Shown here: piece by piece, positions 17,336 to 26,524 of the stretch
How positions within the stretch are numbered: position 1 is the stretch's first letter
How the letters are laid out: every line of letters begins with the position of its first letter
DNA from: JBCAXA01 sp039183535
Lineage (GTDB): Bacteria > Pseudomonadota > Gammaproteobacteria > Steroidobacterales > Woeseiaceae
Direction: 5' to 3'
Length of the DNA: 64,000 nucleotides
Assembly: GCA_039183535.1 (NCBI GenBank)
Contig: JBCDBO010000009.1
Span: forward strand, 13,495 to 77,494
Made by a program: the position numbers and the translations under genes
The notes under the pieces: model-generated
What the model saw: only the letters and a program-made list of their open reading frames with translations
Database searches by the model: none
What the model was told of the DNA's origin: nothing

Positions 17336-17929
17336 ATGGCAACGTTAGCGACGAAACGACGCGGGTTATGCAATTTGTTTCTGGTTTTTACAGCTTGCTA
17401 CGCGGGCGGTGTTACGTCGGCAGAACAAGTGTACTACGACGGTCTCATGGCCAAGGCGGCGGGCCGGATCTACAACACAGACTTTGTCTGGGAAAACCCA
17501 GAACGAGAATTCTTCGAGGACGAACTGGCCCACCTTGCTGCTCGGACGGATGCGCTCGAGGCGATGATCTGCGATGCACTGACTGTTGGTCATAGCGTGC
17601 TCGGTGCCGAGTTACTGGTTTACTACAAACTCGACGGCTGTATCGAGCCACTTAGGGCCCGACTGTTGGAACCAGGGCGGTTTTACGGGTGGGAGGGAAC
17701 TGCTGGCCTGCCCAATAATCACCTGCACGATAATCAGTATCCCTATCACCATCGATATTTCGGGGCCCTGGAAGCGCTATTCGATCCCAGAAAGCTTCGG
17801 GAAGGGTTGGCGCTTAGTCAGAATGAGACACGTGAGTTGCGAATGATGGCCGCAGACCCAAGCAGTGAACACTACGAATGGGCTCAATGGCTTCTTTATC
17901 GTCTGAACATATCAGTAGATCAAAATTGA
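17336..17929 (+). CDS. exported protein of unknown function
   Basis: Encodes 197 residues from ATG 17336, preceded by AAAGGAAAG. An in-frame ATG 40 codons upstream is unlikely because it would bury the signal peptide. The leader (about residues 1-28, ending VTSA-E) looks like a Sec signal, so the protein is probably periplasmic. The rest is acidic and helical with two Cys. No domain recognised. It is followed after eight bases by a small membrane protein gene, so the two may work together. Confidence 0.62.
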   Translation: MATLATKRRGLCNLFLVFTACYAGGVTSAEQVYYDGLMAKAAGRIYNTDFVWENPEREFFEDELAHLAARTDALEAMICDALTVGHSVLGAELLVYYKLDGCIEPLRARLLEPGRFYGWEGTAGLPNNHLHDNQYPYHHRYFGALEALFDPRKLREGLALSQNETRELRMMAADPSSEHYEWAQWLLYRLNISVDQN

Positions 17930-17937
17930 ACGCCACA

Positions 17938-18348
17938 ATGAAAACGGAACGTCGCTTTGCGTTGTTCAGCTTTGTGATGGCTTGTCTGCATTTCGTCTTC
18001 GAGACCGGTGTGCACGTGAAATGGGGACAGTTCTTACCTATGCTAATCGTTGACTACATTGCAATTGCGTTACTGATCGGTGGCGCGATGGGCGTGCTGC
18101 GATGGAACTGGGGGCCAGGACTGCTGTGCGGTGCATGGGGTTTCGAGTTTTGCCTAAATTACCGGACGTTTTTTATCCGCGTACACGCGATTATGGAAGG
18201 TACGGCCAACGACGTAACCACGACGACCGCTTACATACTCGGTGCATTACTAGTGTTCTCAATACCGGTGTTCTTGTACGCCGTTCTTCTGTGTGTTCGC
18301 CGGCACCGAATGACAACCGCCGCATCAACACTGGTCGATAATGCTTGA
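17938..18348 (+). CDS. small four-helix membrane protein of unknown function
   Basis: A 136-residue hydrophobic protein with four likely TM helices and few charged residues except at the ends. It starts at ATG 17938, eight bases after the preceding stop. Its own stop overlaps the start of the next gene by eight bases, indicating coupling. No family recognised. Confidence 0.62.
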   Translation: MKTERRFALFSFVMACLHFVFETGVHVKWGQFLPMLIVDYIAIALLIGGAMGVLRWNWGPGLLCGAWGFEFCLNYRTFFIRVHAIMEGTANDVTTTTAYILGALLVFSIPVFLYAVLLCVRRHRMTTAASTLVDNA

Positions 18349-18736
18349 GTGGCTGTTGCTAATGAGGCTCGGCGGACTGCACTGTGATCCGGCGGAGCTG
18401 CCAGTGGACGTAGCGGCTGGTTTCGTCGAGTTTGAGACGGAGGGCTTTTATCAGAACACGTTCGAACAAAGTGTATTGAAAAGCTGCGGCGACGATAGAC
18501 GTGATGTCTGGATAAACTCCGACAGCCTTCGCGCGCTTTACCGCGAAAACTACGAGACGATGGTGGACGAAAAGTCGTTTCTTTATGTACGCGTCAAGGG
18601 GCGAGTAAGCCCCAAGGGCGCCTATGGTCACATGGGTCGTTATCGGTATTGCTTAACCGCTGTCGTTGTCGAGTCACATCGACTCATTGCGATGGATACC
18701 GCTTACGCGATGAACTGTGGGCGACGGTGGCGGTGA
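18341..18736 (+). CDS. hypothetical protein
   Basis: A 131-residue protein overlapping its upstream neighbour by eight bases. SFLYVRVKGRVSPKGAYGHMGRYRYCLTAVVV near the C terminus resembles small OB-like domains of bacterial proteins in which a (G)xYGHxGxY pattern recurs, but I cannot name the family. The 3' end runs into a region with REP-like elements. Probably the last gene of a three-gene unit with the two before it. Confidence 0.5.
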   Translation: MLEWLLLMRLGGLHCDPAELPVDVAAGFVEFETEGFYQNTFEQSVLKSCGDDRRDVWINSDSLRALYRENYETMVDEKSFLYVRVKGRVSPKGAYGHMGRYRYCLTAVVVESHRLIAMDTAYAMNCGRRWR

Positions 18737-18789
18737 CCCACTCAACGGTACGCGACTTCACATCGCTGCGTTTGTTGTAGCCGAGATGG

Positions 18790-19230
18790 GCCTCCCACGC
18801 CTCCGTTTGCGGTGGCGTTTCTACCGATCAACCGCGTCTTCCGAAACCGTCGCTACCATCGGGCCGAGACGGCCCTCCTACACCTTCATTCGCCGCAGCG
18901 TTTCTACCAATGTAGGAGCGGCGTCCCCGCCGCGATCAACCGCGTCTGCCGAAACCGCCGCCGCCATCGGGCCGAGACGGCCCTCCTACACCTTCGTTCG
19001 CCGCGACATTTCTACCAATGTAGGAGCGGCGTCCCCGCCGCGATCAACCGCGTCCGTCAAAACCGCCGCCGCCATCGGGCCGAGACGGCCCTCCCACACC
19101 TTCGTTCGTCGCAGCGTTTCTACCAATGTAGGAGCGGCGTCCCCGCCGCGATCAACCGCGTCCATCAAAACCGCCGCCGCCATCGGGCCGAGACGGCCCT
19201 CCTACACCTTCGTTCGCCGTGGCGTCCCCG
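18790..19230. repeat. tandem array of paired REP-like palindromes, 108-base period
   Basis: Three units start at 18911, 19019 and 19127 (period 108), with a decayed fourth upstream. Each holds TGTAGGAG + GCGGCG/CGCCGC palindrome + CGATC (type A) and, inverted about 55 bases on, the reverse of TGTAGGAG + GGGCCG/CGGCCC palindrome + CGATG (type B). The layout is that of a BIME. The array sits between two convergent genes and covers the apparent long ORFs here, which are artefacts of the repeat. Confidence 0.9.
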
Positions 19231-19231
19231 C

Positions 19232-21226
19232 CTACTTTACGCCGCAGCGCCGATCGTATTTTCGCATGGAGCCGTAGAAGTCTTCCCCGAACAGTCGCTT
19301 AACGTCGTTCTTACTCGGAGCGTTGTAGGCGCTGTCAAATTCCTCGCGAAAGTCTTTGTAGCCATTGCACGCCGACCGTTGCCCCGATGCCGTTGTCGAG
19401 CGCGATGCCACGTAATTAACTCGCTCGTAGAACTTAGCTTCGGTTGCGAGCAAGCGGTTTCCCGCGGCGTCATAGGCGATGTGCGCTAATAGGTAGTACC
19501 CCGACGCGCCTCTGCTCGAGAACCCTTCATTGGCCTGACGTGCTAAATCCATGAAGTAACGGCCCGCAGCGCTAGGTGGCAGATACCGTGAAACCGCATA
19601 GCCAATAGGCGTTAGTGCCGCCGTATGTTGCCTTCCTAGTGTACTGATCAGACTGAGCATGCCTTGGCTGTCGAAAAGCGGTGCATCAACACGGTAACGA
19701 GTCACTGTCCCGTTCCAAGCGGTTCGCTCATAGCTGTACGGAACGAAGTTAATTATCTCGCGAACGGCGTCGCGGCTCTCTTCGCTCGCGAGACCATTTT
19801 CAGCAAGTAGGATCCCCACGTTGTGTAAGCGAACTTCGCCGGCCATTAGCGCCAATGAGGCAGCGCTCTGATGATCGCCGATATAGTCCGCCAGTGAGGC
19901 GGCAGAAACCAATACATCGGCGCCCTGCGAGAGCAGATCGACGTTTGGCGCGTGTGCTAGATAGTAACGACCGATGTTTGCGATGACCTTTGCCGCACCG
20001 TCGTGATCGCCTAATGCAATCTTGGCGTCGAGCGCTCGCATCAATCGACGTACGAAGTCGCGCGGCGGTACTTGACCGTTTTTGAGCATCTCAGTGAACA
20101 GGGCATCGTATATGTGCAATGGTTCGGCGAGTGCATCGATGGTTACGGTTTTTTCAAGCGCCTTACGCTCAGTGAGACGGTCGTTTACATCATCGTCGGG
20201 AACCGTCGGTATTGGTAATGAGCGTAGGTAGTAATAGTCGTCAGGTTTTTCGGCGGCTTTTTTCTGGTCGATTACGGCGAGTGATCGAGCTAAGCGAATA
20301 CGATCGGTAATGCGTTGGTAGATAACACGGTCCGTGTGCCCCATGCCATTGAGCCATTTCTGGATACTCGTGGCGCCGACGCAGGTCTTCGCCCGTGGGC
20401 CGAAGCGAGATGTATTACCGCGATCTAGTGACGAGCGTAAGGAAGGAATCCAAAGACTGACGTCGTCCTCGATCATTGCTTGCGTCATACCGCGGGAACC
20501 GCCGGCGGTATAGACACCGTTCGCGAAGCGCACGGCCGCTTGCTGGGCCGGGGCCGCCTCTTGACCGGCAGCCTCCAAGTGTTTTACATACCAACGAGTC
20601 AATAAGTAGCACTCAGCGTTGAAGTAATAGACGTCGTCGGCCACCCGTGTTTCGCCGGTACCAGCGGCGATTGCTTGTTGAATCGCATCCGCCGTTATCG
20701 CAGCTTCATCTACAACGGCGTAGTAACCCGGTATGTATTTCTTCGGATCGATGACCCGCAACATGCCGTCGTAGTCGGCGCGTTGCGTTGCTGGCAACGC
20801 ATCAAGCACCGCCAAACGTCGCTCATGCTCACAGGACACCAACGCATAGGCGATTCGGGCGCGGTCAGCACAAACGAATTGGCCGTTCGAATCGATGATA
20901 GCGACCAACTGGTACTCGAGGCTGCCGGCATCTCGAACCAGGCCAAACGTTGTGATCGCGGTGGCGGCCGTTAGCATCCGACTCGTCGGTGCGGTCTTAT
21001 ATTTGAAGTAAAGCACCTTGGTACCGTCGGGTCCGGGTTGTACCCAACCCGGCGACCCGTACGTGTCGCGCACCTGCGCTTCTGTCCAACCTTGCCGCGG
21101 TTCGACGCCGGCCGGAACACCAACGCCCGGCAGCGCCGTGCAGCCACTAAGAACGAACCCCAGCGTCAAATAAGCCAGCGAAACAAGGTGGCGCGAGAAT
21201 CGGTTTGTGGTGTGGCGACGGGCCAT
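19232..21226 (-). CDS. large predicted lipoprotein of unknown function
   Basis: Encodes 664 residues from the ATG ending at 21226, preceded by GAGGAG nine to fourteen bases upstream. The leader ends with a lipobox (LTLGFVLSGC, Cys about residue 29), so it is likely anchored in the envelope. The region just after the Cys (QVRDTYGSPGWVQPGPDGTKVLYFKYK) resembles a SmpA/OmlA-like segment, a small domain common in lipoproteins. The remaining ~550 residues are mostly helical, TPR-like in composition, with no motif I recognise. Its 3' end abuts the REP array. It stands alone, with no obvious operon partner. Confidence 0.65.
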   Translation of the reverse strand: MARRHTTNRFSRHLVSLAYLTLGFVLSGCTALPGVGVPAGVEPRQGWTEAQVRDTYGSPGWVQPGPDGTKVLYFKYKTAPTSRMLTAATAITTFGLVRDAGSLEYQLVAIIDSNGQFVCADRARIAYALVSCEHERRLAVLDALPATQRADYDGMLRVIDPKKYIPGYYAVVDEAAITADAIQQAIAAGTGETRVADDVYYFNAECYLLTRWYVKHLEAAGQEAAPAQQAAVRFANGVYTAGGSRGMTQAMIEDDVSLWIPSLRSSLDRGNTSRFGPRAKTCVGATSIQKWLNGMGHTDRVIYQRITDRIRLARSLAVIDQKKAAEKPDDYYYLRSLPIPTVPDDDVNDRLTERKALEKTVTIDALAEPLHIYDALFTEMLKNGQVPPRDFVRRLMRALDAKIALGDHDGAAKVIANIGRYYLAHAPNVDLLSQGADVLVSAASLADYIGDHQSAASLALMAGEVRLHNVGILLAENGLASEESRDAVREIINFVPYSYERTAWNGTVTRYRVDAPLFDSQGMLSLISTLGRQHTAALTPIGYAVSRYLPPSAAGRYFMDLARQANEGFSSRGASGYYLLAHIAYDAAGNRLLATEAKFYERVNYVASRSTTASGQRSACNGYKDFREEFDSAYNAPSKNDVKRLFGEDFYGSMRKYDRRCGVK

Positions 21227-21453
21227 GGCGACGATCTCCTCGAGGTTTCGTGCGTAATCAAATGACGCGGTAACGATGCGAGATCTGCCCCGATAAAAGT
21301 CTGAAGAAGGTCTTAAGAACACTTTAAGTGGCCGAAAAAGGCGGGCTTTCGCGGTACAGCCGGTAGTGGGCCGGTGAGATAAGACGGACCGTAGTCAGCG
21401 GCGGCGAGCGGCGTTATCGTTGGGGGGTCTTAGCTGGGGGCCTGAGATTAACG

Positions 21454-22593
21454 ATGCGACGTGAAACAGAGACAGCGCTGGTTACCGAGCTGCTCGGTCT
21501 TAAGGAAAATGGGTCGGCGTTTTTAGAAGATGGCGTGCCGCCGAGTCCGGTGGGCATCTACACCGACCCGGCGCATTTTGACGCCGAACGGGACAGTGTC
21601 TTGCGGCAGTTACCGCTGCCGGCAGCGCACGCGAGCGAGCTCGACCAAGCCAACAGTTTTGTCACGCGCCAAGTCGCTGGTTTTCCGGTGCTGATGACGC
21701 GCGACAGCACTGGTAAGGCACATGCTTACTTGAATATTTGTCGCCACCGCGGCACCCGATTGGTCAATGCGGAGCGTGGTCGTCGAGCGCGGTTCACGTG
21801 CCCGTACCATGCGTGGACCTGGGACAAAACCGGCGCGCTGCAAAGCGTGCCGCATGAAGCGCTCGGTTTTCCTGATCTTGATCGGGGCGCTTATGGATTG
21901 GTCAAACTGGGGTGTTCGGAGCGCTACGGCTGGGTGTGGGTCGCTGCCGATGGGGAGAGGCCCGATGTCGATGCGCACTTGGGTGAACTGGTTGCCGATT
22001 TCGAGGGCTTTAACGCCGCCAGTCACCGCGTTGTGCATAGCGACGTTGAAGAGCGCGCGTTGAATTGGAAGATCCTGATCGAAGGCGGTCTTGAGGCCTA
22101 TCATTTTCGCGTTGCGCATAAGAAAACGATTGGTCCGTATTTCGAAGATAACCTGTCGACGTACCAGACGTTTGGGCCGAATTTGCGGTCGATTTTGGCG
22201 CGACGCACGTTGCACGAGCTGGCGGACGCGCCGCAAGAGACGTGGCGTCTGCGCGATCACGCGCAATTGTTGTACACGGTCATGCCAACGACGCAGCTGC
22301 TGGTGCAATCGGACCACATTGCCTGGTTACAACTTGAGCCGTTGGGGCCGGCTAGAACCCGGATCCGCTCGAGCACGTTAGCGCCTGTGGACCGACTGGA
22401 CACGGAAAAAGACATCGCGCACTGGGCGAAGAATCACGCCATCCTGATGGACACGATTCGTGAGGACTTTGCCATTGGGGAGAGCATTCAGGCGGGGCTT
22501 GGCACCGGGGCGAATACGCATCTGACGTTCGGTCGCTTTGAGGGAGCGTTGGCCGCGTTTAATCGTTTGGTCGATGAGCAGATGTCGGCGTAG
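21454..22593 (+). CDS. Rieske non-haem iron ring-hydroxylating oxygenase, alpha subunit
   Basis: A 379-residue oxygenase alpha subunit of normal length. The Rieske 2Fe-2S ligands are Cys96 and His98 (CRHRG) and Cys116 and His119 (CPYH). The catalytic domain has the mononuclear iron motif LEAYHFRVAH (about residues 215-224, E/D-x-x-H-x4-H). Enzymes of this family hydroxylate or demethylate aromatic or quaternary-amine substrates using electrons from a separate reductase. No reductase or beta subunit gene is adjacent, so the partner must lie elsewhere. Substrate unknown. It ends next to REP-like elements. Confidence 0.88.
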   Translation: MRRETETALVTELLGLKENGSAFLEDGVPPSPVGIYTDPAHFDAERDSVLRQLPLPAAHASELDQANSFVTRQVAGFPVLMTRDSTGKAHAYLNICRHRGTRLVNAERGRRARFTCPYHAWTWDKTGALQSVPHEALGFPDLDRGAYGLVKLGCSERYGWVWVAADGERPDVDAHLGELVADFEGFNAASHRVVHSDVEERALNWKILIEGGLEAYHFRVAHKKTIGPYFEDNLSTYQTFGPNLRSILARRTLHELADAPQETWRLRDHAQLLYTVMPTTQLLVQSDHIAWLQLEPLGPARTRIRSSTLAPVDRLDTEKDIAHWAKNHAILMDTIREDFAIGESIQAGLGTGANTHLTFGRFEGALAAFNRLVDEQMSA

Positions 22594-22652
22594 CAAAGCG
22601 TTGTGGGTGGGTCGTTTCGGTTCGACGGTAGAGGCGCCGCGGCGAACGAAGA

Positions 22653-22861
22653 TGTAGGAGGGCCGTCTCGGCCCGATGGCGGCGGTGGTTTTCAGCCGAC
22701 TCGGTTGATCGCGGCGGGGACGCCGCTCCTACATTGGTTGAAGCGCCGCGGTGAACGGAGATGTAGGAGGGCCGTCTCGGCCCGATGGTGGGGCCGTTTT
22801 TGACGTAGGCGGTTGATTGCCGCGGCGAACGGAGATGTAGGAGCGCCGTCTCGGCGCGATC
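22653..22861. repeat. cluster of four REP-like palindromes
   Basis: Type B elements (TGTAGGAG + GGGCCGTCTCGGCCC + GATG) start at 22653 and 22762. An inverted type A lies at 22707-22733. A third class with GCGCCG/CGGCGC arms lies at 22836-22861 and touches the 3' end of the next gene. They fill the gap between two convergent genes. Confidence 0.85.
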
Positions 22862-22862
22862 G

Positions 22863-23921
22863 TCACACGGCGACCAAGTGATTGTCCCAGGCGAGATCGA
22901 AGCGGCGGCGCTGACCACGGTTATCGGCGAGAAGGCCTTCACCGGTGCTCATCCAAACACCATTGCGACCACTAACGCCGCAAACATCACCCAACGTTTC
23001 CGTGGCGATTTTTTTTCCAGTGGCGGCATCGATTCGGATAACGCAATGACCACGCGGACTCGTCGCGACAACCGCGTTGGCCTTGCTATCAAAACCAATA
23101 TCACCAACGTACGCGTTCAGCTCGCCACTGCTATCAGCCGTCAGAACGGCGTCGAGCGCGCGGCCTCGCCGATGCCGAAAAACCAGCGGCGCTGCACCGA
23201 TACCCTCGTGCTGCGCACCGACCCAAACCGCGCCATCGCTGGCCTCGGCCATATGCCGCAACGATAGCGAGGGGTACGCCGGCGGGCGTTCGACTACATC
23301 AAGCAACGCACCACTTGCCACCGACAAATACGCGATGGACGAGCGCATCGACGCAACATTCAGCTTCTCGCGTGGATAATCTGGGTGGGTCTCAATGCCG
23401 CCGTTGGCAACGACGATCGTTCGATTGTCACTCAGCAACAGCGCCTCGTGCGGGCCGACGCCGCCGGTTGACCACTCGTCAATTCGCGCGAAACCCGCCG
23501 CAACGTCATAAACACCTAAAGCACCGATCGCGTTGTCGTAATCGTTTTCGGTCGCGAAAAACCGCTCACCGTCATCAGAAAAAAAACCATGGCCGAGAAA
23601 GTGCCGACCAGCGCTACTCCGTATCGTCTGGACGATGCGCGGCTCATCAAGGTCGATGACGGTAGCCGTGCGACCGGGTCGCCGCGACAGCACAACCGCC
23701 CGGTCGCGGCTCGGCGAGACGGCGATAGCATGGCCTCGGCCCGGCAGTGCGAGCGTCGCCACCAACGTCAACGAGGCATCAACAAGCGCAACAGCGTACC
23801 CGCCATCCGCACGCCGGCAGCAACCGACTAAGGCAATTGGCGCGGGCGCGGCCTCACCAACGAACGGCAACGCCGCCAGTGCACCGCCAGCCATAAAATC
23901 GCGCCGCCGCAACATCGTCAT
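22863..23921 (-). CDS. DUF1513 protein with Tat-type signal, last gene of the iron operon
   Basis: A 352-residue protein with a twin-arginine signal (LRRRDFMAGGALAALPF). The rest is a beta-propeller-like DUF1513 domain with recurring GHGFFSDDGERFFATEND, GVGPHEALLLSDN and ANGGIETHPDYPREKLN segments. DUF1513 proteins are regularly encoded beside imelysins and a dihaem cytochrome; their role is unproven but probably in periplasmic iron handling. Its start is immediately next to the preceding stop. Exported through Tat, whose genes lie at 48.1-49.5 kb. Confidence 0.86.
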   Translation of the reverse strand: MTMLRRRDFMAGGALAALPFVGEAAPAPIALVGCCRRADGGYAVALVDASLTLVATLALPGRGHAIAVSPSRDRAVVLSRRPGRTATVIDLDEPRIVQTIRSSAGRHFLGHGFFSDDGERFFATENDYDNAIGALGVYDVAAGFARIDEWSTGGVGPHEALLLSDNRTIVVANGGIETHPDYPREKLNVASMRSSIAYLSVASGALLDVVERPPAYPSLSLRHMAEASDGAVWVGAQHEGIGAAPLVFRHRRGRALDAVLTADSSGELNAYVGDIGFDSKANAVVATSPRGHCVIRIDAATGKKIATETLGDVCGVSGRNGVWMSTGEGLLADNRGQRRRFDLAWDNHLVAV

Positions 23922-24980
23922 TCAGTCGCCGTCGGCGGCGTTAAAACTTTGTGCTAAGCCCAATGCGGCCGGCAACGTTTGGCCGAGCTGCTGTCGTGCA
24001 CCGGTCATCGGTATTTGCACATAGACAAGCCGTGCGTGTTGCTCACTGTCGCCGACCACGGTGCCCCAGTCACCGGCCTCGCGAAGCGTCTCTAACTGCG
24101 CGCGAGCCAGTCGCAGCTCCCGCTGCAAAGCCTCGCTTGCGTAGCGACTGCTCTCGGGTAAAACACGCTGGAACTGCATACCGAAAAGGCGCGCAAGTTC
24201 CTGCACACTCGCATCGATCAGCTCAAGTGTCAGACCAGACAGCGCCAACGGGGCAAGTCCCGGCCGCGCGTTAGCTGGGCTGTCACCGACCGCCGCCTTG
24301 ATCTTAAGGTCGGCATGGCTACGTAGCGCTTGCGAGCCCGCTGATAGCACGGCCGCAAGGGCCTGGTCGCGCCGCATCGGCTTCCCAGATCGACTCAGCG
24401 CTTGGCGCAGATCTCCGGCCGATCGCCAATCCATGGCCACATCATTACTGACGCTAACGAGCGCTTCACTAATCGGTTGTGTAAATCGGCACGTGTTCTT
24501 GCCGCGCGCTTCAGCCGTCGTCGGCCCTTCGGCGAACAAGAGGTACTCAAGTGCCGGCAAGCCCTGTAAGGCCACACTCTTGTTTTTGAGCTCAGCCACG
24601 GTAAACGCGGCACTGGCAGGATCTGCGACGACCTCACTGAGTTGACGCCGCCCACGCCCACCGCGATCTGGCCAATAGAACAAGCGGTCGTAGCGATGTT
24701 CGGCAGCGGCCGGACCGAGGCGTAACCACTCGACGCGGCCCCACGCATGAATAAGGCCAACGAAGCGCTCGCGCGCGGCGCCGAGGTTAGCGTCGGTCGG
24801 CGCATCGCAAAGCACGGCGATCGCCGTCTGTTGATCCTCAGCCGCGTCCGCAAGACCGTCGTATGCCGCACCGACCTCACCGTACACAAACGCCAAGAAC
24901 GCCGTCCGCGCATCCGGCTCCGGTGCACAACCGAGCAAACAGGCGATGGCAACAGCAAAAACAGGCGCGCGATACGTCAT
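23922..24980 (-). CDS. imelysin-family protein (second of two)
   Basis: A 352-residue predicted lipoprotein (leader VFAVAIACLLGC) with an imelysin-like peptidase-fold domain. Diagnostic parts are the HAWGRVEWLRLGPAAAEHRYDRLFYWPD segment and ALEYLLFAEGP. It lacks the GxHxxE motif in its usual form, as do many partner imelysins. Imelysins are periplasmic, iron-regulated proteins linked to iron uptake. It overlaps the dihaem cytochrome gene by four bases (ATGA) and is followed without gap by the DUF1513 gene, so all are one operon. Confidence 0.83.
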   Translation of the reverse strand: MTYRAPVFAVAIACLLGCAPEPDARTAFLAFVYGEVGAAYDGLADAAEDQQTAIAVLCDAPTDANLGAARERFVGLIHAWGRVEWLRLGPAAAEHRYDRLFYWPDRGGRGRRQLSEVVADPASAAFTVAELKNKSVALQGLPALEYLLFAEGPTTAEARGKNTCRFTQPISEALVSVSNDVAMDWRSAGDLRQALSRSGKPMRRDQALAAVLSAGSQALRSHADLKIKAAVGDSPANARPGLAPLALSGLTLELIDASVQELARLFGMQFQRVLPESSRYASEALQRELRLARAQLETLREAGDWGTVVGDSEQHARLVYVQIPMTGARQQLGQTLPAALGLAQSFNAADGD

Positions 24981-26524
24981 AGCGAGTAGAGAAACGCGAG
25001 CAGCGCCTCGCGATCGGCAGGGTCCATCGCGACGACGGCGTCCCGAGACGTTTCGGCCTCACCACCGTGCCACAAAATTGCTTCCAGCACATTGCGGGCC
25101 CGACCGTCGTGCAGCAATTGCTCGTGACCACTAACGGCCTCGGTAAGACCGAGCCCCCACAGGGGCGTCGTTCGCCACTCGCGACCGCTCGCTTTACCGA
25201 CGGTGCGGCCACTGCTGAGCGCCTCACCCAGGTCGTGCAACAACAGGTCGGTGTATGGCCAAATCAACTGGAACCGCAGTTCCTCTTGCGGTGCATCGTT
25301 ACGGGTCACGTAGTTGGGCCGGTGACACGCCGCGCACCCAGCGTCGTTAAACAACGCTTTGCCACGCAGCACGTCGCTGCCATCGACGTCACGGCGCGCG
25401 GGCACCGCCAAATTGGCCGTGTAAAACGTCACAAGATCAAGTACCTCATCGGACGCTTCGTACGGCCCTAACGACGCCTGTACGCCGCTCGGCGCGGCTA
25501 AGCAATCCGTTTGTCCGGACGTGCATTCACCCGCAGCGATCGGATGCAGCGAACTCGAAATACCCATGTCATTGAAAAAAGCGCCAGCGGCCTGCGCGCG
25601 TAATGACGGTGCCGTCGCCTTCCAGCCGAAGCGGCCAAGCACCCAGTCGTTCTCCGGGCCTGCACGTACCATTTGGGCGCGACCGGAAACGCCGTCGCCA
25701 TCGCTATCCTCCGGATCGGCCCACGCGAGAATATCGTCGACATCGACGGCTTCGAGCAAGCCGAGACCGATCATCGCCGGGGCGACACGCGGCGAGACCA
25801 ATGCATCGCTGTGCAGTGGGCCGTACCCTAAGTTACCGAGCGTATACGTCGGTGCACGCAGTGTTACCGACTCGCCACCAGCGAGCTCTACGGGCACGTC
25901 CTCGTAACTAAGCTCGACTTTGCCTTCGGCCGTGAGCCCTGGCACCGCAACGTCTTGTATTTGCCCGCCGTAAACAGGGTCCGGCACCCACAGCAGCTTG
26001 CCCTCATCGATCGCCCGGCGCTCGGCGTCGTTGCGCGGTTCAATCGCAACGCGCAATAGCAACGAAGTCGCCTCATCGCCCGGATGCTCGGGCGGATGGC
26101 CGCGGCCGTCTTTCAGGTGGCAGCGCTGGCAAGCACGCGCGTTGTAAAGCGGACCGAGCCCGTCGGAGGCTTGGGTCGAGGCCGGCGATGTAACCCAGAT
26201 TTTTCGAAATAACGCGTTGCCGAGAGCGAATTGCTGCAGGCCCTCCAGCGATAGGTTTTCGGACGGTTGCGAGAATGCGTTCGGCGTATTCATCGCCCGT
26301 GTCGTAGCCGCGCCGCCCGCATTTGCCTCGAACGGCTGTGCCACGGACCAGTCGGCAGGTGGTGCCGTTACGGCGGCAACACGCAGCCGTTGCTCAACGG
26401 TCAGATCGTCGCGCCACGCGAACGGGGGCTCGCCCGTATCTTCAGGAGGTGTCGACTGCAACCAAAGAACAGCCGCGACGACAGCGACGATAACGATCGC
26501 CGCTGCCGCCAAGGCGCGGTTCAT
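24977..26524 (-). CDS. dihaem cytochrome oxidoreductase, DUF1111 (DHOR) family
   Basis: A 515-residue c-type cytochrome with an N-terminal TM anchor and two haem-binding CxxCH motifs: CQRCH near residue 130 and CAACH near residue 398. AFSQPSENLSLEGLQQF and the WGLGLTEAVSGHEQLLHDGRARN segment are typical of the DHOR/DUF1111 group, which sits beside imelysins in many genomes. A role in periplasmic redox chemistry of iron is inferred from the context. It overlaps the upstream and downstream genes by four bases each (ATGA). Confidence 0.88.
   Translation of the reverse strand: MNRALAAAAIVIVAVVAAVLWLQSTPPEDTGEPPFAWRDDLTVEQRLRVAAVTAPPADWSVAQPFEANAGGAATTRAMNTPNAFSQPSENLSLEGLQQFALGNALFRKIWVTSPASTQASDGLGPLYNARACQRCHLKDGRGHPPEHPGDEATSLLLRVAIEPRNDAERRAIDEGKLLWVPDPVYGGQIQDVAVPGLTAEGKVELSYEDVPVELAGGESVTLRAPTYTLGNLGYGPLHSDALVSPRVAPAMIGLGLLEAVDVDDILAWADPEDSDGDGVSGRAQMVRAGPENDWVLGRFGWKATAPSLRAQAAGAFFNDMGISSSLHPIAAGECTSGQTDCLAAPSGVQASLGPYEASDEVLDLVTFYTANLAVPARRDVDGSDVLRGKALFNDAGCAACHRPNYVTRNDAPQEELRFQLIWPYTDLLLHDLGEALSSGRTVGKASGREWRTTPLWGLGLTEAVSGHEQLLHDGRARNVLEAILWHGGEAETSRDAVVAMDPADREALLAFLYSL

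Noticed and set aside
18790..19230. Possible CRISPR array (regular 108-base spacing)
   Set aside because: The whole unit is conserved, with no unique spacers and no cas genes. The elements are palindromes in inverted pairs, as in REP/BIME.
18717..19489. Two long overlapping ORFs on the plus strand across the REP array
   Set aside because: They consist of repeated translated REP units, have no start site, and run over the 3' end of the lipoprotein gene in the other strand.
21610..22317. 235-residue minus-strand ORF within the Rieske oxygenase
   Set aside because: Arg/Leu/Gln-rich shadow of a firmly identified enzyme.
22863..23921. DUF1513 protein as a quinoprotein dehydrogenase
   Set aside because: The propeller look is similar, but no cofactor motifs were seen, while the imelysin context fits DUF1513.
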